NCBI RefSeq assembly: GCF_001887595.1
Contig: NZ_CP017480.1
Location: forward strand, 4,058,001-4,122,000
Source of the DNA: Luteibacter rhizovicinus DSM 16549
GTDB taxonomy: Bacteria; Pseudomonadota; Gammaproteobacteria; Xanthomonadales; Rhodanobacteraceae
Length of the DNA: 64,000 bases
Reading direction: 5' to 3'
Numbering within the stretch: the stretch's first letter is position 1; every line of letters begins with the position of its first letter. Of this stretch, positions 26,976 to 38,442 are shown in pieces. A program made the position numbers and the translations under genes. The notes under the pieces are model-generated. The model was not told the DNA's origin. It saw nothing but the letters and a program-made list of their open reading frames with translations, and searched no databases.

Positions 26976-27815
26976 TTACGGCGAGGCCGGCCGCCTCGCC
27001 TCGATCAACATGCCGACACGCTCCCTGTCGGCCGACGTCGCCGGCGTGTAGATGATCAGACCCAGCTCGGGCCGACCATCGACGGCGAACGACGAATACT
27101 CCAGCGTGAGTTCGCCCACCAGCGGATGCGCGAACTGCTTGCTGCCTTCGCCGTAACTCTGCAGGTCGTAATCGTTCCAGATGGTTTCGAACTCGGGACT
27201 GAGCGCCATGAGTTCGTCCACGAAACCCTTGACCCTGTCGGTCGCACCCAGTCGTGCGGTATCGGCGCGAAAGGCGGCGACGGCGAAACGCGCGTGCGCT
27301 TCCCAGTGCCGTGTCTTGCTCCGCACACGATCGCTGGCAAACAGCAGCTTCAGCACGTTGCGTCGTTCCGGCGGCAGCGTACCGTAGTCGGTAAGCACGG
27401 CCGCGGCCGCCGCGTTCCAGCCGACGATGTCCCATTGCGCGGTTTTCACGATGGCCGGACTGAACTCGAGCGAATCCAGTACGCGCTGCAGCTGCGGCGT
27501 GATGGCGTCGGACGACTGGTAGACCACTTCGGGCGGACGGTTCTGTGCCAGCAGGAACAGATGCTCACGCTCGACCGCCGTCAGCGCGAGCGCAGTGGCG
27601 AGGCGATTGAGCACTTCGTTGGACGGCGCGCCACCCCGCCCCTGCTCCAGCCATGTGTACCAGGTGGCACTCACGTTCGCCCGCAACGCCACTTCTTCAC
27701 GTCGCAGGCCAGGCGTGCGCCGCCGCGTGGTGGGAATACCGAAAGCAGCAGGATCGAGCTTGGCGCGACGGTCCTTGAGGTAACTGCCGAGCGGATTGTC
27801 TGGCGACATACTCAT
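26976..27815 (-). CDS. MmyB-like helix-turn-helix transcription regulator
   Basis: A 279-residue protein. An N-terminal XRE-type HTH (RRRTPGLRREEVALRANVSATWYTWLEQGR) is followed by the MmyB ligand-binding-like domain (NAAAAAVLTDYGTL, HPLVGELTLEYSSFAVDGRPELGLIIYTP). Such regulators often control a nearby short-chain dehydrogenase or hydrolase; members bind fatty-acid-like ligands. None of those is directly adjacent: the neighbour on one side is a methyltransferase, and on the other a long inverted repeat then the sugar porter. ATG at 27815 is chosen. Confidence 0.87.
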   Translation of the reverse strand: MSMSPDNPLGSYLKDRRAKLDPAAFGIPTTRRRTPGLRREEVALRANVSATWYTWLEQGRGGAPSNEVLNRLATALALTAVEREHLFLLAQNRPPEVVYQSSDAITPQLQRVLDSLEFSPAIVKTAQWDIVGWNAAAAAVLTDYGTLPPERRNVLKLLFASDRVRSKTRHWEAHARFAVAAFRADTARLGATDRVKGFVDELMALSPEFETIWNDYDLQSYGEGSKQFAHPLVGELTLEYSSFAVDGRPELGLIIYTPATSADRERVGMLIEARRPASP

Positions 27816-27847
27816 GGCACGATTATGTGCCTGTCGGCTGGTCTTTT

Positions 27848-28001
27848 GTAGGAGCCGGCTGCGCCGGCGCACCCCTCAGGGCACGGCTATCGCGAGTGAG
27901 GCCTTGTGTCGGATCGGGCGGGCGGTTGACCGCTCGCCTCACCACCCGGCCTCACTCGCTTGTTCGATGCGCTGAGGGTTCGCCGCTGAAGCGGCTCCTA
28001 C
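27848..28001. repeat. Large nested inverted repeat bounded by REP-like elements
   Basis: GTAGGAGCCG (27848-27857) pairs with CGGCTCCTAC (27992-28001), CCCTCAG (27873-27879) with CTGAGGG (27972-27978), and GCGAGTGAGGCC (27892-27903) perfectly with GGCCTCACTCGC (27948-27959). An inner GCGGT/ACCGC stem lies near 27922-27934. The whole could fold as one 154-nt stem with bulges. The right end contains the stop codon of the sugar porter. Confidence 0.8.
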
Positions 28002-29422
28002 GACATCCCGCGAGCCTCAGCCCGACGTTGCTGATACGGATAAAAGCGGTTCTCGCGCAACTCGTGCTCGATGCGCTCCAGGCTCTTGCCGTTGGTCTCC
28101 GGCACGAGGTAGTAAATGAACACCAACGCGAACAACGAAATCACCGCATACAGCCAGAACGTATGTGCCGCACCGAGCCAGGTCACCAGCGACAGCGTCG
28201 TCAGGGTGACGATCAGGTCGAAGAACCAGTGGCTGAAAGCGCCCAGGCTGGCGCCCTTCCCGCGCACGAACAACGGATACACCTCGGAGTTGATCAGCCA
28301 GATGCAGACGCCGAAGCCACCGCAGTTGAGCATCAGGTAGGCGGCCAGGCAGGCGACCACCGCCCAGCGACTGACGTCCGTCGTCGGGCCCGCGCCTTCG
28401 AACAGGTAGCCCATCACGGCGAGCGCGACGATCGAACCGGGAATCATCCAGAGCAGGTAATTGCGGCGACCGATGCGGTCGACCAGGAAGCTGCCAAAGA
28501 CGGTCATGATGACGACAAGGATGGTGCTGCCGCCCGTGGCCAGCACGGCGACCTTGTCGGAAAACCCGGCCTTGGTCAGGATGGTCGGTGCGTAGTAAAT
28601 CAGCGCGTTGTTGCCGGTGATCTGCGAGAACATCGAGATGCTCGCACCGACGATCACGGCCGGGCGGATCCACGGTTTGAAGAGGTCCTTCCACGTGCCG
28701 ACCTCCTGGTTCTGCGTCACCGTCTGGATCTCGGCGACTTCAGATGCAGCCGCGGCATGCGTGCCACGGACGCGCTCGAGCACGGCGATGGCTTCCTTCT
28801 GGCGTTCTTTCACGACCAGCCAGCGCGGGCTTTCCGGTAGTACCAGCATGCCCAGGAGCAGGATGATCGCGGGCACGACGCCGAGGCCGAACATCCAGCG
28901 CCAGTGCTCGCCGAGGACGAAACCGGTGAAGTACGCGATGGTGATGCCGAACACCACCATGAACTGGAACAGCACCACCATCTTGCCGCGGTGCTGCGGC
29001 GGTGCCACCTCGGCGATGTACACCGGGATGATCTGGGTGGAACTGCCCGCGGAGAGACCAAGCAGGAAGCGCGAGGCGATCAGCAGCTCTACATTCGGCG
29101 ACATCGCCGAGGCGATCGAGCCCAGCGCGAAAAGCACGCCGACGAAGACGACCATGCGCTTGCGGCCAAAGCGATCGGAGAGTGGCCCGGTGCCGAGGCA
29201 GCCGAACAGCGCGCCGAAGATGATCGCGCCGGTGACCAGCTGCTTGGCGGTGTCGTCGAGCGCGAATTGCCGACCCAGTCCAAGGAGCGCGACGCCGATG
29301 ATGCCGGTGTCGTAACCGAACAACAGGCCGCCAAGCGCGGCTACCACGGCGATGCCTACCACCAGCCCCAGATGCGGCGTGGCCGCTGCGGGGCTATCCA
29401 TCGTGTCACTCAGACTGCGCAT
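27998..29422 (-). CDS. Sugar porter family MFS transporter
   Basis: A 474-residue protein with 12 predicted helices and sugar-porter marks: GGLLFGYDTGIIG in helix 1, DRFGRKR after helix 2, PESPRWL before the central loop, VDRIGRRNY after helix 8 and VPETNGKSLE near the end. These proteins are proton symporters for hexoses or pentoses. The ATG at 29422 has GGAG 7 bp upstream inside the preceding kinase gene (17-bp overlap), so both are one operon. The stop codon is inside a REP-like element. The sugar is unknown; the coupled kinase may phosphorylate it. Confidence 0.9.
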   Translation of the reverse strand: MRSLSDTMDSPAAATPHLGLVVGIAVVAALGGLLFGYDTGIIGVALLGLGRQFALDDTAKQLVTGAIIFGALFGCLGTGPLSDRFGRKRMVVFVGVLFALGSIASAMSPNVELLIASRFLLGLSAGSSTQIIPVYIAEVAPPQHRGKMVVLFQFMVVFGITIAYFTGFVLGEHWRWMFGLGVVPAIILLLGMLVLPESPRWLVVKERQKEAIAVLERVRGTHAAAASEVAEIQTVTQNQEVGTWKDLFKPWIRPAVIVGASISMFSQITGNNALIYYAPTILTKAGFSDKVAVLATGGSTILVVIMTVFGSFLVDRIGRRNYLLWMIPGSIVALAVMGYLFEGAGPTTDVSRWAVVACLAAYLMLNCGGFGVCIWLINSEVYPLFVRGKGASLGAFSHWFFDLIVTLTTLSLVTWLGAAHTFWLYAVISLFALVFIYYLVPETNGKSLERIEHELRENRFYPYQQRRAEARGMS

Positions 29423-30050
29423 GTTTCGTCTCCAGCTCGATGCGGGCGCGGAAGTCGGCGCGACCAGCGGTCGCGGCGATCAGCCGGGCATTCGGCTCGT
29501 CGGTGTTTTCAATCCAGTCGAGCGCGTCTTCCCGGCTGCGTCCGAAGCGCATGTGGCGCTCCAGTAACTGGGCCTTGCGTTGCGCGCCGTCCACGTCGAC
29601 GTACCAGGCCTGGTCGAGGAGGCCGTGGACCTCGGACCAGGGGCCTTCGTCGAAAAGAAGGTAATTGCCCTCGGTGATCACGAGCCGCACGTCGGATGCG
29701 ACCGGAATCTCGCCCGCCACGGCTTCCTCGATCTCTCGATGAAAGGCGGGAGCATAGACGGTTTCGCCAGGACGTGGACTTCGGAGCCGTCGCAGCATGG
29801 CGACGTAGCCGAAGCCGTCGAAGGTGTCGTGCGCGCCCTTGCGGTCGGCACGCTCCAGCCGCTTCAGCTCGGCGTTGGCCAGGTGGAAGCCGTCCATCGG
29901 AACGATGACGGCGGCCCTGCCGAGGTGGGCGGCCAACTGCGCCGCCAGAGTGGACTTTCCTGCTCCGGGGGCTCCGGCGATGCCGAGAATCCGGCGACCT
30001 CCGCGTGCCATAAGCGCTTCCACGCGCTCGCGAACCTTTGTGTCGATCAT
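29406..30050 (-). CDS. P-loop kinase of the uridine kinase / pantothenate kinase-like group
   Basis: A 214-residue soluble protein with the Walker A motif GIAGAPGAGKST (about 23-34), VIVPMDGFHL after it, YAPAFHREIEEAV and VITEGNYLLFDEGPW, all characteristic of the FrcK-like nucleoside/nucleotide or sugar kinase branch. In related operons such kinases phosphorylate the sugar brought in by the transporter, so fructose or a similar sugar is a fair guess. It is first in the operon with the sugar porter. Confidence 0.83.
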   Translation of the reverse strand: MIDTKVRERVEALMARGGRRILGIAGAPGAGKSTLAAQLAAHLGRAAVIVPMDGFHLANAELKRLERADRKGAHDTFDGFGYVAMLRRLRSPRPGETVYAPAFHREIEEAVAGEIPVASDVRLVITEGNYLLFDEGPWSEVHGLLDQAWYVDVDGAQRKAQLLERHMRFGRSREDALDWIENTDEPNARLIAATAGRADFRARIELETKHAQSE

Positions 30051-30151
30051 GCTCTCACCAGCGAATACCTGCCGAGAAAGCTAACGGTCGTCATGTTATG
30101 TGTGCATGAAATCCGGCCGTCGTTTTTCACCGCGTCGATTAAGATTCCTTC

Positions 30152-30262
30152 ATGTCCGCTTTATCCTTGCAGGACGAAGTGTCTGGACATTGCCCGGCCT
30201 GTGGTCCGCAAAAGGCGACGGCATATAGGTGCCATCCCTTCTCGCGATGGCCAAGCCCATGA
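30152..30262 (+). CDS. Possible small leader ORF coupled to the MFS gene
   Basis: A 36-codon frame starts at ATG 30152 and ends in TGA overlapping the MFS ATG as ATGA at 30259. It encodes a basic peptide with CPAC and a third cysteine. Such an overlap is typical of translational coupling, but the frame is short and its ribosome site is weak, so it may be chance. Confidence 0.25.
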   Translation: MSALSLQDEVSGHCPACGPQKATAYRCHPFSRWPSP

Positions 30263-31452
30263 GTACGCAATCCCTGCCGAACACCGCTCCCCCTGCCAAA
30301 GGAGGCTGGCTGGCGGTCGCCGCCGTGACCCTGGCGGCGTTCGCCTTTGTCACCACCGAGTTCCTGCCGATCGGGCTGCTGCCGCAGATCACGCGCGAGC
30401 TTCACCTCAAGACCGGTATCGGCGGCCTGATGGTCACGACGACGGGTCTGGTCGCTGCGATCGCGGCACCACTGACCACGCTCCTGGCCGGTCGCGTCGA
30501 TCGCCGCCGGGTGCTGCTGCTCCTTTCGGTCCTGCTCATGGCCGCCAACATCGTCGCCGCGTCGGCGACGGGCTTCGCCACCATGCTGATCGCGCGTGCA
30601 CTGCTCGGCATCGCGCTGGGTGGCTTCTGGGCCGTGGCCCTGGCTGCTGCCGGCCGCCTCGTGCGGCCCGAGCAGGCCGCCCTGGCCACCGCGACGATGT
30701 TCGCCGGCATCACCTTCGCCACGATCATCGGCGTGCCGCTGGGCACCCTGATCGGCAGCGTGGCGTCGTGGCGTTACGCCTTCCTCGCCACGGGCGCACT
30801 TGTCCTCGTCGCCCTCATCGCGCAGTTCTTCCTGCTGCCCCGCCTGCCTTCGGATACGGTGGTGAAGACGACGGACTTCGGTACGTTGCTGCGTCGACCC
30901 AGCTCACGCCTCAGCCTGATCATGATGGCAGTGGTGATCGCCGCCCACTTCACGGCGTATACGTATATCGCGCCCTTCCTGATCGAGCGCGCGGGCTTCG
31001 ACGAGCACGGCATCACCGCCGTCTTGCTTGGCTTCGGCGTGGTGGGCTTCATCGGTAATTTCGTCGCCCCGAAGGCGATTGCGAAAGACCTGCGCGGATC
31101 GCTGGCCGGCACGATGCTGCTGCTCGGCGCGACGATCTTTGCACTGCCGCTGCTGGGCATGTCGCACATCGCCGCGAGCGCGGACATCCTGCTCTGGGGC
31201 ATGGCTTATGGCGCCCTGCCGGTTGCATTGAGCGTATGGGTGTCCCGTTACGCCGGCGACCATCCGGAAGCCAGTTCGGCGCTGTTCGTCATGACCTACC
31301 AGCTCGCCATCGCGGCTGGATCCTTCGTCGGTGGCCGCGTGGTGGACAGTGCCGGCGTGGTGCCCGCGCTGGTCGTCGGCGGTGTTGCCGTTGTCGTGGC
31401 GCTGGGGCTGCTGTTCGGCTTCGGCGGGCACAAGCCCGCCCTGGCCTACTAA
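30259..31452 (+). CDS. MFS transporter of the AraJ/PbuE-like drug or sugar-efflux group
   Basis: A 397-residue protein with 12 predicted helices. The motif FVTTEFLPIGLLPQI in helix 1 and LAGRVDRRRVLL after helix 2 are typical of the AraJ/SotB/PbuE branch of efflux pumps. Possible substrates range from sugars to purines and drugs. Three in-frame starts exist (GTG 30229, ATG 30247, ATG 30259), none with a clear ribosome site; 30259 is chosen because of the ATGA overlap with the short upstream frame. It is convergent with the SDR gene, overlapping by 4 bp. Confidence 0.85.
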   Translation: MSTQSLPNTAPPAKGGWLAVAAVTLAAFAFVTTEFLPIGLLPQITRELHLKTGIGGLMVTTTGLVAAIAAPLTTLLAGRVDRRRVLLLLSVLLMAANIVAASATGFATMLIARALLGIALGGFWAVALAAAGRLVRPEQAALATATMFAGITFATIIGVPLGTLIGSVASWRYAFLATGALVLVALIAQFFLLPRLPSDTVVKTTDFGTLLRRPSSRLSLIMMAVVIAAHFTAYTYIAPFLIERAGFDEHGITAVLLGFGVVGFIGNFVAPKAIAKDLRGSLAGTMLLLGATIFALPLLGMSHIAASADILLWGMAYGALPVALSVWVSRYAGDHPEASSALFVMTYQLAIAAGSFVGGRVVDSAGVVPALVVGGVAVVVALGLLFGFGGHKPALAY

Positions 31453-32216
31453 ACCAACATGCCGCCAGATACCTCGATGCGCTGACCGCTGATCCAGCGG
31501 TTGGCGTCCGACAGCAGGGACGCGATCATCGCACCGAGGTCGTCGGGCAGGCCCACCCGGCCCAGCGCGGTCATGCTGGCGACACGCTGGGCGATTTCAG
31601 GGGTATCGCGCACCATGCCACCGCTGAAGTCCGTGGCGACGGCGCCCGGTGCGACAGTATTCACGGCGATGCCGCGCGGACCGAGCTCGGCCGCCATGTA
31701 ACGCGTCAGGACTTCCACGGCGCCCTTCATCGCGCCGTAAGCGGAGCTGCCAGGCATCGAGACGCGCGCAAGACCGGACGAGATGTTGATGATGCGTCCA
31801 CCATCGTTGATGAGCGGCAGCAGCTTTTGCGTGAGCAGGTACACGCCCTTGAAGTGGACGTTGTAGATGCCATCCAGCTCATCCTCGGTGGTCTGATCGA
31901 AAGCCTTGTGCAACGACTGGCCGGCGTTGTTCACCAGGTAGTCGAACCGCTCCGCGCCGAGTTCCGTGATCGCCGTCTTCGCACGTGCGACGAAAGCGTC
32001 GAACGAGGCGGCGACACCGGTGTCCAGGGGCAGCGGGATGGCGCGCCGACCCTGCGCCTCGACGGCGGCGACCACCTTGTTCGCTTCTGCCTGATTCTCG
32101 CGATAGGTGAAGATGCTATCGACGCCGCTGGCGGCCAGATGAAGCACGGTGCTGCGACCGATGCCGCGGCTGCCGCCGGTGACGATGGCGATCTTGTTAG
32201 CGTTTTCGTTGGTCAC
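31449..32216 (-). CDS. SDR-family oxidoreductase
   Basis: A 255-residue classical short-chain dehydrogenase: TGGSRGIG near the start for NAD(P), NNAG at the usual place, catalytic serine in INISSGLARVS and the pair Y-x-x-x-K in SAYGAMKGAVE. The C-terminus ISGQRIEVSGGMLV is canonical. The start is GTG at 32216, with GAGGA 6 bp upstream; the ATG at 32372 would run into the divergent AraC gene. It is divergent from that AraC regulator, a common pairing in which the regulator activates the SDR. Confidence 0.9.
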   Translation of the reverse strand: MTNENANKIAIVTGGSRGIGRSTVLHLAASGVDSIFTYRENQAEANKVVAAVEAQGRRAIPLPLDTGVAASFDAFVARAKTAITELGAERFDYLVNNAGQSLHKAFDQTTEDELDGIYNVHFKGVYLLTQKLLPLINDGGRIINISSGLARVSMPGSSAYGAMKGAVEVLTRYMAAELGPRGIAVNTVAPGAVATDFSGGMVRDTPEIAQRVASMTALGRVGLPDDLGAMIASLLSDANRWISGQRIEVSGGMLV

Positions 32217-32325
32217 GATGTGTCCTCGGGAGTGTGGGGGCCTGCACGGAAGATAGGCCTCCAACGCCTCGGACTGAATGCGTGAACTCGCTGCATTCTT
32301 GCCTGATCCTGCCAGCGGGACTAGC

Positions 32326-34800
<2,475 letters not shown>

Positions 34801-34878
34801 ATATGTCCACCTCGGGATCGGCGTCAAATCCGCCCCTGTCGTGGTATCCATGCGCCACAGAGTCCAAGGTAGAAAAAC

Positions 34879-35541
34879 GTGGTCGAACCAACCCTCCGCC
34901 GAGGCCGCCGCCCAGGCCGCCCGCCCGCACAGCCCGATGGCCCCGATCAACGGCAGCGTCTCGTCGGCATCGCCCTGGAGCTATTCGCGCGCCAGGGCTA
35001 CGCCGAGACCACCCTGGCCGCGATCGCCCGCGCCGCCGGCATGACGCCCGCGGCCGTGCATTACTACTTCAAGACCCGAGACGAACTGTTCGACGTGCTC
35101 TTCGACGAGCGCATCGCGCCGATGCGCCGGCATATCGAAGGGATCTTCCTGGAGAACGCCAACGACCCCGTCGCCGCGTTCACCACGCTTGCCGAACGCT
35201 TCGTCGAACTGGCGGCGGAAAGCCCGTGGATTGGTCCGGTGTTCTTCGGCGAGATGCTCCGCGAGGACGATCTGTTCAAGCAGCACATCCACCGGCGCTT
35301 CAGCGAAAGCCGCCAGGTCACGGTCCTGGACACGATGCGGCGCTGGCAGGACGAGGGTCTGCTCGGCAAGGACCTGGATCCGGCGCTGATCATCGGTTCG
35401 GTGCTCAGCCTGACGGTGCTGCCGATGACCGCATCGCGCAAATGGCGCGACGATCCGCTGCGCAATCACATCGGCCCGGAGCAGATCGTCCGACACGCCC
35501 TCGCCCTGCTCCGCCACGGCGTCGGTCCGGCCAAGGCGTAG
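34879..35541 (+). CDS. TetR-family regulator
   Basis: A 220-residue protein with a basic head (RRGRRPGRPP) and a TetR helix-turn-helix at about 28-70 (ALELFARQGYAETTLAAIARAAGMTPAAVHYYF). A helical ligand domain follows, of the type in which WIGPVFFGEMLREDD occurs. The start is GTG at 34879. It is divergent from the DHA2 pump and probably represses it and itself. It is followed 30 bp later by the Gph-like gene. Confidence 0.9.
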   Translation: MVEPTLRRGRRPGRPPAQPDGPDQRQRLVGIALELFARQGYAETTLAAIARAAGMTPAAVHYYFKTRDELFDVLFDERIAPMRRHIEGIFLENANDPVAAFTTLAERFVELAAESPWIGPVFFGEMLREDDLFKQHIHRRFSESRQVTVLDTMRRWQDEGLLGKDLDPALIIGSVLSLTVLPMTASRKWRDDPLRNHIGPEQIVRHALALLRHGVGPAKA

Positions 35542-35571
35542 AATGTCGGGTTTACGCGTGGAGCGACCCCC

Positions 35572-36231
35572 TTGGCCTTCCCCTTTTCCCTGGTCATCTT
35601 CGACCTCGACGGCACGCTGGTGGATAGCGCGGCCGACATTGCCGAATCGGTCAACCGCACGCTGAGCGACTGGAAACTGCCCACCTACGATGTCGGGCAG
35701 ATCATCGAATGGATCGGCGAAGGCTCGCGTAAGCTCATCACCTACGCCTTCCGCCACGCTGGTAGCGAGGTCGACATCGACGAAGTAATGCCGGGTTTCC
35801 TCGTCCACTACGCCGAAACCGCGCTGGATGCCATCGCTTACGACGGCGTGGTCGATACGCTTGCCGCGCTGCACGCGCAGGGCGTGAAGCTCGCCGTGTG
35901 CACGAACAAGAACGAGGAATTCGTCCGCCCCCTGCTCGAGGCGCGTGGGATGCTTCCGTACATCGACGGCATCGTCGGCGGCAACACCTTGCCCGAGCGC
36001 AAGCCCAGCGGCGTACCCCTGCTGCACCTGGCCAAGGAGGCGGGCGTCGCAGCGAGTGAGACGCTCATGGTCGGCGATTCGGAGAGCGACATGCTTGCCG
36101 CGCGCGATGCCGGACTGCCCTTCGTGATGGTCAGCTACGGCTATCGCAAGTCGCTCGATCTCCACGCGATCGGCGCGCTCGCTGTCATCGACCGGATGCC
36201 CGACCTGCTCGCTATCGGTAGCTCTCGATAG
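35572..36231 (+). CDS. gph: HAD-superfamily phosphatase, Gph-like
   Basis: A 219-residue protein with HAD motif I FDLDGTLVDS (about 10-19), motif II in LAVCTNKNEEF, motif III lysine in ERKPSG, and motif IV in MVGDSESDMLAA. This is the phosphoglycolate phosphatase layout. Gph clears 2-phosphoglycolate from DNA repair or oxygenase side reactions. Translation starts at TTG 35572 with GGAG about 8 bp upstream. Its end overlaps the convergent serine hydrolase gene by 20 bp. The symbol is by similarity; related HAD phosphatases cannot be excluded. Confidence 0.85.
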   Translation: MAFPFSLVIFDLDGTLVDSAADIAESVNRTLSDWKLPTYDVGQIIEWIGEGSRKLITYAFRHAGSEVDIDEVMPGFLVHYAETALDAIAYDGVVDTLAALHAQGVKLAVCTNKNEEFVRPLLEARGMLPYIDGIVGGNTLPERKPSGVPLLHLAKEAGVAASETLMVGDSESDMLAARDAGLPFVMVSYGYRKSLDLHAIGALAVIDRMPDLLAIGSSR

Positions 36232-37591
36232 CCGCCTTGATCAGGGCGACATCGTCCTGGATGCCATAGTCCGGCGGCGCCGAATAACCAAAACGCGTGA
36301 CCACCAGATGGGCCGACGGCACGATGTAGATACGCTGGCCCATCGTTCCGCTGGCAAAGAAGCCGTCCTTGGGAAAGCCGCCTTCGACCCGCCACCGGGC
36401 GGTCTGGCTGGGTCCGTCGTTGGTCCAGAAGCCGGCGCCGTAAGGCGCGCCGAGTGTGGATGCGCGCGACCAGCCCACCCATCCCTGCGGAAGCAGTCGC
36501 TCGCCGGTCGGAGCGACGCCATCGTTCAGATACAGCAGGCCGAACTTCGCATAGTCGCGCGCGCTGGCGTAGACGTAGGTCGAGCCGATGAACGTGCCCT
36601 TCCCGTCGAACTCCATGGTGACATCGTGCATCCCCAGTCGGCGGAACAGCCGGTTTCGGGCGTAGTCGCGCACGCCCGAGGCACCGCCGCCGATCAGTTC
36701 GCCGATCTTCCGGTCGAGCAGCACGGTGTCAGCCGAGGTGTATTCGAAGGTCTTGCCGGGTGCCTCTTTCGCAGGTTGCGCGGCGGCGAAACCGGCCATG
36801 TCCGCGTGCAGGAACTCCATTTGAGCGACAGGACTGAAGGCCGATTCGGCTTCTTCGGCGGCCAGCCCGCTACGCATGCGCATGAGATCCTCGACGGTGA
36901 TCGTCGCGCGCGGATCGCCGGGCGCACGCCACTCGGGGGCATCCAGCGGCTGCTCGACGCGCAGCTTGCCTTCGCTGACGAGCATACCGAGCAGCGCATT
37001 GGTGAAGGACTTCGCCACGGAGAAACTAAGCAAGGGGGTGTGCGTGTCGAAACCATCGGCGTAGCGCTCGGCAACGACCAGACCATCCTTGACCACGACC
37101 ACCGCCTTCACATGTTTTGCCGGCTCACCGGCGCGCTCGGCGAAGACGCGATCGAGCGCCGCCACCATCGCCGGTTTGCGCGCGGTGACCGCCTCGTCCG
37201 GCGCGAAGTCATCGTCGAAGGGTGTCGCTGGGGTCACCGTGGAGGGCTCTGCCGACAGGGGCACGTTGCCCGGCAGGTCGAGACGGCAACCGTAGCCGCG
37301 AGTGAAGGACGCGCGGGCCAGTGAACGCAGCGGGCTCGACACCTCGACGCTCTGTGTCTGCGGCGAGACATGCACGGTGAGCAGGCGACCGGCCACACCG
37401 CCGATCATCGGCACGACCAGTTCGTCGTAGGTGCGACCCGGATCCTGATGGCCTATGAAGGTCATCGAGCAGACATGGTGCGCAGCCACGCCTGCTGCGA
37501 CACGAAGGGCCTGGTCCGGACGGAACACGGCCCACGCGCTGGCCAGGGCGACGGCAACGATGCCTCCGACGATCAATGTTCGCTTACCCAT
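36212..37591 (-). CDS. Beta-lactamase-type serine hydrolase, membrane-anchored
   Basis: A 459-residue protein with an N-terminal membrane anchor or signal (about residues 5-23), then an extracytoplasmic serine hydrolase of the class C beta-lactamase fold. The SxxK motif is S191-V-A-K194 in LSFSVAKSFTN, the YxS motif lies in FEYTSADT, and a K/H-x-G-type box is not clearly seen. A peptidase, esterase or 6-aminohexanoate-like hydrolase is possible. ATG at 37591 has GAGGGG 6 bp upstream; ATG at 37597 is too close to that site. Confidence 0.83.
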   Translation of the reverse strand: MGKRTLIVGGIVAVALASAWAVFRPDQALRVAAGVAAHHVCSMTFIGHQDPGRTYDELVVPMIGGVAGRLLTVHVSPQTQSVEVSSPLRSLARASFTRGYGCRLDLPGNVPLSAEPSTVTPATPFDDDFAPDEAVTARKPAMVAALDRVFAERAGEPAKHVKAVVVVKDGLVVAERYADGFDTHTPLLSFSVAKSFTNALLGMLVSEGKLRVEQPLDAPEWRAPGDPRATITVEDLMRMRSGLAAEEAESAFSPVAQMEFLHADMAGFAAAQPAKEAPGKTFEYTSADTVLLDRKIGELIGGGASGVRDYARNRLFRRLGMHDVTMEFDGKGTFIGSTYVYASARDYAKFGLLYLNDGVAPTGERLLPQGWVGWSRASTLGAPYGAGFWTNDGPSQTARWRVEGGFPKDGFFASGTMGQRIYIVPSAHLVVTRFGYSAPPDYGIQDDVALIKAAIESYR

Positions 37592-37680
37592 GGCCATCCC
37601 CTCTGGTTTTACGCAGTCTGCACGTCGCCGGGGCGATACGGGCCACACACGGGGACGAAAACCCGCGATCCGGGGACGAG

Positions 37681-38442
37681 TCAGATCTCGAGCGCCAGGC
37701 CGGGTGGCAGCTGGTCGAGGTAGCGACGAGTCCAGGTGACCCGGGCGCCATCGCGCAACAGCAGGCGCTGCTCCCCTTCGGGCCAGGGCTTCAACTCGCG
37801 AATCGCATCCAGCCGGACGACCGTCGATCGATTGATCCGGACGAAGTGCGCAGGCGACAGACGGGCCTGCATGGCATCCAGCGTGCCACGCAAGCGGCGC
37901 GGCGTGCCTTCCACGTAGACATCGATGTAATTGCGGTCCGACTCGATGCGGTCGATGCGATCGACATGCACCAGCTCCGCACTATCGCCGGTCGGAAGCA
38001 GCAGGCGTTCCACGTAATGCGCCGGTGGCGGCAAGGCATCCAGCAGGCCGTCCATGCGAACGCCCAGGCTCGCCGAAGGCACCAGCAGCTTGCGCAGCCG
38101 CGCGACGAGACGGTCGAAACGCTGGGGTCCCACGGGCTTCAGCAGATAGTCGAACGCATGCACGTCGAACGCCCGCACGGCGTGGGTGTCATGCGCCGTC
38201 ACGAAGACGATCTCCGCCGGCAAGGGTTCGCCCAGTGCCTGCAACACGGCGAAGCCGTCCATGCCGGGCATGCTGATGTCGAGGAAGACCACGTCCGGGC
38301 GACATCGCCGGATCAGGTCGATGGCCGCGATGCCATCGCTCGCCTCACCCACCCACTCCAGACCCTCTGCCGTCGCGAGGTAACGACGTAACTTGGCCCG
38401 TGCGGGCGCTTCGTCATCGACGACCACCGTACGCAGGCTCAT
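37681..38442 (-). CDS. LytTR-type response regulator
   Basis: A 253-residue protein: a receiver domain with D9-D10-E11 acidic pocket and phosphoacceptor D55 in VVFLDISMPGMDG, and K in LLKPVG. A LytTR DNA-binding domain follows at about 155-250 (IDRIESDRNYIDVYV, FVRINRSTVVRLDAI). It overlaps the kinase stop in ATGA, so the pair is translationally coupled. LytTR regulators bind direct repeats and often control envelope or peptide-responsive genes. Confidence 0.92.
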   Translation of the reverse strand: MSLRTVVVDDEAPARAKLRRYLATAEGLEWVGEASDGIAAIDLIRRCRPDVVFLDISMPGMDGFAVLQALGEPLPAEIVFVTAHDTHAVRAFDVHAFDYLLKPVGPQRFDRLVARLRKLLVPSASLGVRMDGLLDALPPPAHYVERLLLPTGDSAELVHVDRIDRIESDRNYIDVYVEGTPRRLRGTLDAMQARLSPAHFVRINRSTVVRLDAIRELKPWPEGEQRLLLRDGARVTWTRRYLDQLPPGLALEI

